NCBI GenBank assembly: GCA_016717005.1
Contig: JADJUF010000037.1
Coordinates: 248,001 to 312,000 of the forward strand
Source: Myxococcales bacterium
GTDB lineage: Bacteria; Myxococcota_A; Polyangia; Haliangiales; Haliangiaceae
DNA length: 64,000 nt
Reading direction: 5' to 3'
This document shows, piece after piece, positions 44,276-52,364 of the stretch. How positions within the stretch are numbered: the first letter of the stretch is position 1; every line of letters begins with the position of its first letter. The notes beneath the pieces were generated by a model. That model was not told the DNA's origin. It ran no database searches and worked only from the letters and a program-made list of their open reading frames with translations. Both the position numbers and the translations under genes were made by a program.

Positions 44276-45966
44276 CAGCGGGGCTCCGTTCGCGGCGCGA
44301 TCGGGCGCGGCTCGATCGTCGTGAGCAAGAGCAAGGTCTCGGCCCGATCGGTCTTGTTGGGCGACGGGTCGGCGTAGGGGTCGGCGGCCGAGGGAAACCC
44401 GGTGAAGCGGCGGGTGTTGAACTCGCCCCACGACGGGTTGGGGTACAGCGGGATCGCCGGGGCCTCGGCCGCGAAGGTGCGCTGCAGCTCGGCGCTCAGG
44501 CGCCGCTGGCCCGCGGGATCGGCCTCGACCTCGAACGCGGCCAGGAGCTCGTCGGCGCGGGCGCTGCCGTAGCGGTGCCAGTTCGACATCGACACCGTGC
44601 CCTCGGGCTTGATCGTGGCCGACGCCATCAGCCAGCGATAGAACGTGTACGGCGTCGGCCCCTCGAACGACCAGCCCAGGGTCAGATCGAACTTGCCCTC
44701 CTGCACCCGCTGCGACCACGCGCCGAAGTCGAACGTGCGCACCGACGCGTCGATGCCGACCTCGCGCAGGCCGCGCGCGATGACCTGGGCGGCGCGGACC
44801 CAGTCGGACCAGCCCGACACCGCCATGATCTCGTAGCGCCAGCGCTTGCCGTCGGGCATGCGGCGGTGGCCGTCGCCGTCGCGGCGGAAGCCGGCCTCGT
44901 CGAGGAGCGCGTTCGCGGCCGCGACGTCGTGGTGGGTCCAGCCGGCGGCGGCGGCCGCGGGGTCGCGCCAGGTCGCGTAGGCGTCCGACAGCCCGGTGGC
45001 GTCGGCCGGGCGCGAGTAGTTGTACAGCGCGACCGCGACCACGAGGTCACGATCGATCGCCATGCTCAGCGCCTTGCGCACGCGCGGATCGTCGAACGGC
45101 GGCCGCTTGGTGTTGGCGTACAGGAAGATCGTCGAGCCGGTCAGCGGGAACCAGTACGCGTGGTGGGCGGGCGCGCGGGCGACGAACACCCGGTCGATCG
45201 CCGGCACGAAGTTGCCGGCCCAGTCGACCTCATCGAAGATCAGCGCGAGGTTGGCGCGGTCGTTGCTCGGGTAGGCCGGGAAGCGCAGGGCCTCGAGCTT
45301 GGGCTTGCCCGGCTGCCAGTAGTGCGGGTTGCGGCCGAGCTCGTAGATCTGGTTGCGGAACACCCGGACCTCGGTGAACGGCCCGGTCGCGACCGGGTGC
45401 TCGTTGGCGAACGCGATCGGATCCTTGACCGTGCGCCAGACGTGGGCCGGCACGATCAGCTGGGCCAGCACGTCGTCCAGGCCGGGCAGGAACCGCCGGC
45501 TGAACTGGAACTCGACGGTGGTGTCGTCGACGGCGGTGACCCCGGCCAGGAAGCTCCACAGGCCGCGGCGATCGAGCGCCGGGAACTGCTTGAGCAGGGT
45601 GAACGTGAACGCCACGTCGGCGGCGGTGAACGGGGTCCCGTCGGACCACAGCACGCCGGCGCGGGTGGTCAGGCTCAGCACCTGGTAGTCGTCGCGCCAC
45701 GTGTACCCGGTCGCCAGCCACGGCACCTGCTCGCCGCGGACGCTGTTGAACACGTACAGCGGCTCGTAGATGCCCGCCAGCGTCGGCCAGCGCGGCGCGG
45801 TCGCGGTGGTGAGCGGGTTGAAGTTGCGCACCCACGACGCCTCTTGCTCGACCGACACGGTCAGCACGCCCGGCGGCGGGTCCGAGCGCTCGCGCACGCA
45901 CGCGAGCGTGGCCACGGTCATGGCCAGCGCCACGATCCGACCGCCGGCGCGCCCGCGCGTGGTCAC
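44275..45966 (-). CDS. Family 5 solute-binding lipoprotein for oligosaccharides
   Basis: 563 residues from GTG 45966 (GTGA overlap with the GH16 gene). Lipoprotein signal ending TVATLAC. Family marks: FNPLTTATAPRWPTLAGIYE, LSLTTRAGVLWSDGTPFTAA, PHYWQPGKPKLEALRFPAY and VRKALSMAIDRDLVV. The family binds peptides or, in close relatives of the Thermotoga cellobiose/laminaribiose binder, beta-glucan oligomers; the surrounding GH16, GH1 and GH17 genes favour the sugar. It delivers cargo to the DppB/DppC permease. Confidence 0.9.
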   Translation of the reverse strand: MTTRGRAGGRIVALAMTVATLACVRERSDPPPGVLTVSVEQEASWVRNFNPLTTATAPRWPTLAGIYEPLYVFNSVRGEQVPWLATGYTWRDDYQVLSLTTRAGVLWSDGTPFTAADVAFTFTLLKQFPALDRRGLWSFLAGVTAVDDTTVEFQFSRRFLPGLDDVLAQLIVPAHVWRTVKDPIAFANEHPVATGPFTEVRVFRNQIYELGRNPHYWQPGKPKLEALRFPAYPSNDRANLALIFDEVDWAGNFVPAIDRVFVARAPAHHAYWFPLTGSTIFLYANTKRPPFDDPRVRKALSMAIDRDLVVAVALYNYSRPADATGLSDAYATWRDPAAAAAGWTHHDVAAANALLDEAGFRRDGDGHRRMPDGKRWRYEIMAVSGWSDWVRAAQVIARGLREVGIDASVRTFDFGAWSQRVQEGKFDLTLGWSFEGPTPYTFYRWLMASATIKPEGTVSMSNWHRYGSARADELLAAFEVEADPAGQRRLSAELQRTFAAEAPAIPLYPNPSWGEFNTRRFTGFPSAADPYADPSPNKTDRAETLLLLTTIEPRPIAPRTEPR

Positions 45967-46775
45967 CGCGCCGCCTGGGTGACGCGGACGTAGTCGACGA
46001 CCATCGCCTGCGGGAACCGGGTGGTGGCGTCGGGGGGCCCGACGAAGTTGCCGCCGACCGCGACGTTCAGGAGGATGAAGAAGTCGTGGTCGAACACCCA
46101 GGGGGCGCCGCCCGGGAGCTGGGACGGGGTCACGACCTGGTAGGTCTCACCGTCGACCTCCCACGCGACGTAGCGCTCGTCCCACTCGATCGCGAACACG
46201 TGGAAGTCGTCGTCGAAGCCGAGCCCGCCCGGGCGGACGAACGTGTCGGTGACCGCGCCGGCGCCAGCGTAGCCGGGGCCGTGCAGGCTGCCGAGCACGC
46301 GATCCGGCGCCTGGCCGCGCAGCTCCATCGCGTCGATCTCGCCGCAGTCGGGCCAGGACACCGTGTCGATGTTGGCGCCGAGCAGCCAGAACGCCGGCCA
46401 GATGCCCTGCCCGCGCGGCACCTGGATGCGCGCCTCGAACCGGCCGTGCGTGAACTCGCGCAGGCCCTTGGTCAGCAGCCGGGCCGAGGTGTAGCGCTGG
46501 CCGGCGAAGTCCTCCTCGCGCGCGGTGATCACGAGGTGGCCGTCGCCGTCGAGCGCGGCGTTCTCGCGCCGGTAGTACTGCAGCTCGCCGTTGCCCCAGC
46601 CGGCCGCGCCGGTGCCGATGTCGAAGCCCCAGCTGGCCGGGTCGGGCGCGGCGCCGACCGCGCCGGTGAACTCGTCGGCCCACACCTCCTCGTACGCCGG
46701 CGCGCCGCAACCGCCCGCGACGAGTACGCCCGCGAGCGCGAGCGCGACGCCGGTCGGGGTTGGATGGATCGCCAT
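45963..46775 (-). CDS. GH16 beta-glucanase (laminarinase-like) lipoprotein
   Basis: 270 residues. ATG 46775 chosen: AAGGACC stands eight bases upstream, whereas GTG 46790 only overlaps the ROK stop. Lipobox VAGGC (Cys23). GH16 features: WADEFTGAVG, GNGELQYYRRENA, GRFEARIQVPRGQGIWPAFW, and the catalytic EIDAME (Glu146, Asp148, Glu151), then LLNVAVGG and VDYVRV. Endo-acting on beta-1,3 or mixed glucans outside the cytoplasm. Twelve bases after the repressor gene, and overlapping the binding-protein gene: one operon. Confidence 0.93.
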   Translation of the reverse strand: MAIHPTPTGVALALAGVLVAGGCGAPAYEEVWADEFTGAVGAAPDPASWGFDIGTGAAGWGNGELQYYRRENAALDGDGHLVITAREEDFAGQRYTSARLLTKGLREFTHGRFEARIQVPRGQGIWPAFWLLGANIDTVSWPDCGEIDAMELRGQAPDRVLGSLHGPGYAGAGAVTDTFVRPGGLGFDDDFHVFAIEWDERYVAWEVDGETYQVVTPSQLPGGAPWVFDHDFFILLNVAVGGNFVGPPDATTRFPQAMVVDYVRVTQAAR

Positions 46776-46786
46776 CGACTGGTCCT

Positions 46787-48028
46787 TCACTGGCCCGTGG
46801 CCGCGGTTGGAAACAGCGTCGGATCGGTGAACGCGCGCTCGAGCATCATCGTCGCCGCGCCGACCGCGACCGCCTGGGCGCCCAGGCTGCTGGTCACGAT
46901 CCGCGCGGCGCGCACCGACGTGATCAACGTGCGGCGATCGACCGCGCGCCGCAGCGGCGCGAGCAGGACCTCGCCCAGGCGGGCGATGCTGCCGCCGATG
47001 ATCACGATCGCCGGGTTGAGCAGGTTGAGCAGGTTGGCGATCGCGATGCCGAGGTGATCGGCGGCCTCGTCGACCACCCGCAGCGCCAGCGGATCGCCGG
47101 CCAGCGCCGCGTCCTCGATCGCGCTGAGCGTGAAGCCGGCCTTGGTCAGCTGCGTGTCGGGGTAGGCCGGGGCCAGCGCCTGCGCGCGGGTGGCGAGGGC
47201 CTGCGCGCCGACGAGCGTGGTCAGGCAGCCGCGCAGACCGCACACGCACTCGGCGCCGCGCGGATCGATCGCCAGGTGGCCGATCTCGCCGGCCAGCCCG
47301 CGCGCGCCGCGGTGGATCCGGCCGCCGATGATGTGGCCCGCGCCGACGCCGGTCGCGATCTTGATGTACGCCGCCTCGTCGATGCCCTGGCCCACGCCCC
47401 ACCAGCGCTCGGCCAGGGCCGCCAGGTTGGCGTCGTTGTCGATCAGCACCGGCACGCGGAAGCGCTTGCGCAGCGCCGCGCCGACCGCCACGCCCCGCCA
47501 CGCCGGCAGGATCACGTCGCACAGCTCGTCGGGGCGGGTCAGATCGACCGGGCTCGGCACCGCGACGCCGATGCCGAGCAGGCGCTCGGGCTTGCGCCCC
47601 CACGCGCGCACGCACCGGGTGGTGAGCTCGGTCATGAGCGCGATCGTCCCGGTCGGGTCGGTGCGCACCGCATGGCTCCGGCTCTCCCACGCGAGCACCT
47701 GCCCACGCAGGTCGGTGACCGCGACCGAGACGTGGGCCGCGCCGACGTCGACGCCGATCACGCCGAGCGCGTCGTCCTGGAACTGCAGCACGATCGGTCG
47801 GCGTCCGCCGCTCGACGCGCCGACCCCGACCTCGGCCAGGAGCCCCGTCGGGAGCAGCTCGCTCACGATCTCGGACACCGTCGAGCGCGACAGGCCGGTG
47901 TGCCGGGCGATGTCGGCCCGGGAGATCTGGCGCTCGTGCCAGATCAGGCGCAGCACGCCCGGCATGCTCGGGCTCGGCGCCAGCGGCGCCGGCGCGTGTG
48001 ATCGGGTGGTGGTTGCGGTCTTGGCCAT
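46787..48028 (-). CDS. ROK-family transcriptional repressor
   Basis: 413 residues from ATG 48028; a longer frame to 48148 would run through the operator. N-terminal winged helix-turn-helix (ISRADIARHTGLSRSTVSEI), then the sugar-kinase-like ROK fold: GVDVGAAHVSVAVTDLRG, VLIDNDANLAALAE, and the zinc site GEIGHLAIDPRGAECVCG with LRGCL. Such proteins (XylR, NagC, Mlc) leave DNA when a sugar binds. It heads the operon of GH16, binding protein, permeases and ATPase, and a perfect palindrome lies about 100 bases upstream, so autoregulation is likely. Confidence 0.92.
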   Translation of the reverse strand: MAKTATTTRSHAPAPLAPSPSMPGVLRLIWHERQISRADIARHTGLSRSTVSEIVSELLPTGLLAEVGVGASSGGRRPIVLQFQDDALGVIGVDVGAAHVSVAVTDLRGQVLAWESRSHAVRTDPTGTIALMTELTTRCVRAWGRKPERLLGIGVAVPSPVDLTRPDELCDVILPAWRGVAVGAALRKRFRVPVLIDNDANLAALAERWWGVGQGIDEAAYIKIATGVGAGHIIGGRIHRGARGLAGEIGHLAIDPRGAECVCGLRGCLTTLVGAQALATRAQALAPAYPDTQLTKAGFTLSAIEDAALAGDPLALRVVDEAADHLGIAIANLLNLLNPAIVIIGGSIARLGEVLLAPLRRAVDRRTLITSVRAARIVTSSLGAQAVAVGAATMMLERAFTDPTLFPTAATGQ

Positions 48029-48126
48029 CGTGGTCCGCGTCTCGGTTCGCCAGGGCCCTGCGCGCGCGTCGGTTGACGCCGGCCCGCGCGTTCGGTGTAC
48101 GCTCCGACCTGGTGGGTTGGAAGCGG

Positions 48127-48151
48127 ACTTTGTTTTCCTATCAAACAAAGT
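48127..48151. promoter_or_regulatory. Probable ROK operator upstream of the repressor operon
   Basis: ACTTTGTTT, seven bases, AAACAAAGT: a perfect palindrome with 9-base arms, strikingly A/T-rich for this genome. XylR-type ROK operators have a TTTGTT...AACAAA form. The same arms recur at 52236. Confidence 0.82.
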
Positions 48152-48189
48152 AGCGACTCGGGCGGGCGCCTGTCAAGGCTGCCCCTCGG

Positions 48190-51100
48190 TCACGGCGCGA
48201 CGGCCACGTCGTCGAAGTAGTAGGTCTTCGCCCCGGCCATCGCGCCGGTCGTGCCGAAGTTGAAGAAGATGCTGGCCCGGGTGAAGTTGTAGGTGAGGTT
48301 GAGCGCCGCGGTGCCCGTGGCCTGGTTCGCGAAGTCGAACGTCAGGGTCTGCCAACCGCTCGCCGTCGTCACGGTCGCCTCGGTCTCGCACGAGCGGGTC
48401 GGGTCGGTCGCGTCCTCGATCTTGAGCCGCACCGGGATGCCGGCGTCGGGCGACCACACCCGCACGGTCATGCGCGTCGCGCCGGCCGCGAGCGGGATCC
48501 GCGGGATCGAGGTGTTGGCGCCGGTCGACAACGTCGTGCCGGCCCACAGCTCCGCGGTCGCGCTCTTGACCACGCGCGCCACCTGGTTCGGCCCGCCGGT
48601 CGGGTCGACCACGACGGTCGAGTCCTCGGCGCCGCCGAAGCCGGTCAGCGCGTACATGACCGCCGCGTCGTCGAACGTGATCGGCGCGAACGCCGGCGGC
48701 GGCGCGCTGCCGCCGAACGCCATATCGTCGAAGTAGTAGGTCTTCGCCCCGGCCGTCGCGCCGGTCGTGCCGAAGTTGAAGAAGATGCTGGCCCGGGTGA
48801 AGTTGTAGGTGAGGTTGAGCGCCGCGGTGCCCGTGGCCTGGTTCGCGAAGTCGAACGTCAGCGTCTGCCAGGCGCTGGCCGCGGTCGTCATCGCCTCGGT
48901 CTCGCACGAGTGGGTCGGGTCGGTCGCGTCCTCGATCTTGAGCCGCACCGGAATGCCGGCGTCGGGCGACCACACCCGCACGGTCATGCGCGTCGCGCCG
49001 GCCGCGAGCGGGATCCGCGGGATCGAGGTGTTGGCGCCGGTCGACACCGTCGTGCCGGCCCACAGCTCCGCGGTCGCGCTCTTGACCACGCGCGCCACCT
49101 GGTTCGGCCCGCCGGTCGGGTCGACCACGACGGTCGAGTCCTCGGCGCCGCCGAAGCCGGTCAGCGCGTACATGACCGCCGCGTCGTCGAACGTGATCGG
49201 CGCGAACGCCGGCGGCGGCGCGCCGCCGCCGAACGCCACGTCGTCGAAGTAGTAGGTCTTCGCGCCGGCCGTCGCGCCGGTCGTGCCGAAGTTGAAGAAG
49301 ATGCTGGCCTTGTCGTAGGTGCTCGCCAGGTTCAGCGCCGCCGTGCCTGTGGCCTGGTTGGCGAAGTCGAACGTCAGCGTCTCCCAGGCGTTGGCCACGG
49401 TCGTCATCGCCTCGGTCTCGACCGACACCGTCGGGTCGCCGTGGTCCTCGACCTTGAGCCGCACCGGGATCCCGGCGTCCGGCGACCACACCCGCACCGT
49501 CAGGCTGGTCGCGCCCGCCGCGAACGGGATCCGGGTCGCGAACCCGTTGGTGCCGTCGGACGTCAGCGTCGTCCCGGCCCACAGCTCCGCGGTCGCGCCC
49601 TTGAGCACCCGCGCCACCTGGTTCGTGCCGCCGGCCGGGTCGACCACGATCGTCGAGTCCTCGGCGCCGCCGAAGCCGAGCAGCCCGTACTCGACGTTGG
49701 CCGCGTCGAACGTCACCGGCAGATCCATCTGGAGCATGCCGCCGCCGCCGCCGAACGCGACGTCGTCGAAGTAGTAGGTCTTCGCGCCGGCCGTCGCGCC
49801 GGTCGTGCCGAAGTTGAAGAAGATGCTGGCCTTGTCGTAGGTGCTCGCCAGGTTCAGCGCCGCCGTGCCCGTGGCCTGGTTGGCGAAGTCGAACGTCAGC
49901 GTCTCCCAGGCGTTGGCCACGGTCGTCGTCGCCTCGGTCTCGACCGACACCGTCGGGTCGCCGTGGTCCTCGACCTTGAGCCGCACCGGGATGCCGGCGT
50001 CGGGCGACCACACCCGCACCGTCAGGCTGGTCGCGCCCGCCGCGAACGGGATCCGGGTCGCGAACCCGTTGGTGCCGTCGGCCGTCAGCGTCGTCCCGGC
50101 CCACAGCTCCGCGGTCGCGCTCTTGAGCACCCGCGCCACCTGGTTGGTGCCGCCGGCCGGGTCGACCACGATCGTCGAGTCCTCGGCGCCGCCGAAGCCG
50201 AGCAGCCCGTACTCGACGTTGGCCGCGTCGAACGTCACCGGCAGATCCATCTGGAGCATGCCGCCGCCGCCGCCGAACGCCACGTCGTCGAAGTAGTAGG
50301 TCTTCGCGCCGGCCGTCGCGCCGGTCGTGCCGAAGTTGAAGAAGATGCTGGCCTTGTCGTAGGTGCTCGCCAGGTTCAGCGCCGCCGTGCCCGTGGCCTG
50401 GTTGGCGAAGTCGAACGTCAGCGTCTCCCAGGCGTTGGCCACGGTCGTCGTCGCCTCGGTCTCGACCGACACCGTCGGGTCGCCGTGGTCCTCGACCTTG
50501 AGCCGCACCGGGATCCCGGCGTCCGGCGACCACACCCGCACCGTCAGGCTGGTCGCGCCCGCCGCGAACGGGATCCGGGTCGCGAACCCGTTGGTGCCGT
50601 CGGCCGTCAGCGTCGTCCCGGCCCACAGCTCCGCGGTCGCGCCCTTGAGCACCCGCGCCACCTGGTTGGTGCCGCCGGCCGGGTCGACCACGATCGTCGA
50701 GTCCTCGGCGCCGCCGAAGCCGAGCAGCCCGTACTGCACGTCGGCCGCGTCGAACGTCACCGGCAGATCCATCTGGAGCATCGTCGTGGTGCCGCCGCCG
50801 AACGCGACGTCGTCGAAGTAGTAGGTGCGCGCGCCGACCGTCGCGCCGCCGGCGCCGAAGTCGAAGAACACCGTCGCCTTGTCGTACGTGCTGGCCAGGT
50901 TGAGCGCCGCGGTGCCCACGACCTGGTTGGCGAAGTTGAACGTCAGCGTCTCCCAGGTGTTCGCCATCGTCGTGCGCGCCTCGGTCTCGACCGAGACGCC
51001 GGAGTTGGCGTGGTCCTCGACCTTGAGCCGGACGGGGATGTTGGCCGCGGGCGTGAACACGCGCACGGTCATCGACGTCTCGGTCGCGGTGAACGGCACC

Positions 51101-52176
51101 TTGTTCGCGAAGCCGAGCATGGCCGGGGCCGTGAGCGTGGTGCCCGCGAACACCTCGGCGGTGGCGGAGCGCACGACCCGCGCGACCCGGTTGGGCCCGC
51201 CGGCCGGATCGATCACGATCGACGAGTCCTCGGCGCCGCCGAAGCCCAGGAGGCCGTAGTCGACGGTGGCCGAGTCGAACGTCACCGGCAGATCCATCTG
51301 GGTGAGCTCGGGCGCGGGCACCGTGACCGCGATCGTCTCGGGCACCGCGACCCCGGCCAGCGTGGCCGAGATCGTCGCCGTGCCGTTGCCGGTGGCGGTG
51401 ATCACGCCGCCGGCGCTGACGGTCGCGACCGCCGGATCCGAGCCGGTGTAGTCGAAGGTCGCGGGCAGGACCCCGACCCGGATGTCGGCGCCGTCGATCG
51501 TGTACGTGGCCGCGGTGCCGTCGATCTGCGCGGTCGCGCCGACGTCGAGCCCCGCGTTGGTCGGCGTCAGCGTCGGCCGCGGGTTCCAGGTCGCCGCGTC
51601 GAGGTCCTCGAACTGGATCTCGTCGAACCAGATCTGGTAGCCGGTCGGCGGCATGCCGGCGGCCCCGGCCGCGAGCCAGAACAGGCCGCGCTCGGTCGTC
51701 ATCTTGCTCGGCGCCGGGATCGGCAGGACGTAGCGCGCCCACTCGGCGGTCAGGGCCAGGTCCGAGGTCTCGGTCTGGAAGCGCGACGTGCCGGTGTTGT
51801 CGTTGCCGATGCCGATCGCGCCGACCGCGACCGGGCGGCTGGCCTTGGCGTAGAACGTCAGCGCGGTGTAGCGCGACAGGTCGCGCGCCCGGTCCGAGGT
51901 GAACGCGCCCCCCGAGAAGTTGAACTCGCCGGCGCCGGGCTCACCCGGCGTCGGCACGCGGTAGCCGAGCGAGGCGCTGCCGACGTAGTGCTCGGTGGTG
52001 TCGCGGACGGCCGCGTCGAGCTTCGACTGCGCGAACGCCTGGTAGCCCACCCCGGCGGCGTAGTCGTCGGCGAACACGATGCTGGAGCTGTCGGACGGAT
52101 CGTCGAAGCACCCCACGGCGAGCACGGTCAACGCGACGGTCGCGAGCTTCGGGAGCCAAATTCGAGGGGCGTTCAT
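48190..52176 (-). CDS. Surface glycan-binding lipoprotein with six tandem repeats
   Basis: 1,328 residues from ATG 52176 with GGAGG seven bases ahead. Lipoprotein signal ending TVLAVGCFDD. Residues about 25-185 form a first beta-sandwich, then a Big2-type Ig domain (DPAVATVSAGGVITATGNGT). Six repeats of 172-175 residues follow, each running from xVTFDxAxVxYGLLGFGGAED through AELWAGTT and VRVWSPDAGIPVRLKVED to TYYFDDVAFGG. This module is found in laminarinases and glycan-binding proteins of polysaccharide utilisation loci. No catalytic residues. Divergent from the phosphorylase-like gene, sharing an operator-like palindrome. Confidence 0.85.
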   Translation of the reverse strand: MNAPRIWLPKLATVALTVLAVGCFDDPSDSSSIVFADDYAAGVGYQAFAQSKLDAAVRDTTEHYVGSASLGYRVPTPGEPGAGEFNFSGGAFTSDRARDLSRYTALTFYAKASRPVAVGAIGIGNDNTGTSRFQTETSDLALTAEWARYVLPIPAPSKMTTERGLFWLAAGAAGMPPTGYQIWFDEIQFEDLDAATWNPRPTLTPTNAGLDVGATAQIDGTAATYTIDGADIRVGVLPATFDYTGSDPAVATVSAGGVITATGNGTATISATLAGVAVPETIAVTVPAPELTQMDLPVTFDSATVDYGLLGFGGAEDSSIVIDPAGGPNRVARVVRSATAEVFAGTTLTAPAMLGFANKVPFTATETSMTVRVFTPAANIPVRLKVEDHANSGVSVETEARTTMANTWETLTFNFANQVVGTAALNLASTYDKATVFFDFGAGGATVGARTYYFDDVAFGGGTTTMLQMDLPVTFDAADVQYGLLGFGGAEDSTIVVDPAGGTNQVARVLKGATAELWAGTTLTADGTNGFATRIPFAAGATSLTVRVWSPDAGIPVRLKVEDHGDPTVSVETEATTTVANAWETLTFDFANQATGTAALNLASTYDKASIFFNFGTTGATAGAKTYYFDDVAFGGGGGMLQMDLPVTFDAANVEYGLLGFGGAEDSTIVVDPAGGTNQVARVLKSATAELWAGTTLTADGTNGFATRIPFAAGATSLTVRVWSPDAGIPVRLKVEDHGDPTVSVETEATTTVANAWETLTFDFANQATGTAALNLASTYDKASIFFNFGTTGATAGAKTYYFDDVAFGGGGGMLQMDLPVTFDAANVEYGLLGFGGAEDSTIVVDPAGGTNQVARVLKGATAELWAGTTLTSDGTNGFATRIPFAAGATSLTVRVWSPDAGIPVRLKVEDHGDPTVSVETEAMTTVANAWETLTFDFANQATGTAALNLASTYDKASIFFNFGTTGATAGAKTYYFDDVAFGGGAPPPAFAPITFDDAAVMYALTGFGGAEDSTVVVDPTGGPNQVARVVKSATAELWAGTTVSTGANTSIPRIPLAAGATRMTVRVWSPDAGIPVRLKIEDATDPTHSCETEAMTTAASAWQTLTFDFANQATGTAALNLTYNFTRASIFFNFGTTGATAGAKTYYFDDMAFGGSAPPPAFAPITFDDAAVMYALTGFGGAEDSTVVVDPTGGPNQVARVVKSATAELWAGTTLSTGANTSIPRIPLAAGATRMTVRVWSPDAGIPVRLKIEDATDPTRSCETEATVTTASGWQTLTFDFANQATGTAALNLTYNFTRASIFFNFGTTGAMAGAKTYYFDDVAVAP
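48200..51305 (-). repeat. Six in-gene tandem repeats of 516-525 bp
   Basis: TCGTCGAAGTAGTAGGT recurs at 48209, 48725, 49241, 49763, 50285 and 50810, giving periods of 516, 516, 522, 522 and 525. Units two to four (N to C) are almost identical at DNA level, the last two form a second pair, and the first unit is most diverged. This suggests two recent rounds of duplication or conversion. Confidence 0.92.
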
Positions 52177-52235
52177 GATCGTGCCTCCGGGGTCAGGGTC
52201 AGGCGCAGGCGAGCACGCGGGCGCGTCGGCTCTTG

Positions 52236-52264
52236 ACTTTGTTCTGTGAGCGAACAAACTAAGT
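52236..52264. promoter_or_regulatory. Probable ROK operator in divergent promoter
   Basis: ACTTTGTTC, seven bases, GAACAAACT (8 of 9 arm positions pair), same spacing as the site at 48127. TTGACT (52234) overlaps its left arm and, 17 bases on, AAACTA could be a weak -10 for the plus-strand gene. Lies between the glycan-binding lipoprotein (minus) and the phosphorylase-like gene (plus). Confidence 0.78.
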
Positions 52265-52364
52265 ACGACTCATCAACCGCCCGATGTCAAGCACCATCGC
52301 CCCACCCGCCCCGATCGGCGCGACCACGCCGACCGCGTGCGAACCTGCGCCGGAGCCCCCACCG

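Noticed and set aside
48910..52236. Plus-strand frame opposite the repeat lipoprotein
   Set aside because: Mirrors the tandem repeats of the minus gene and has no domain sense.
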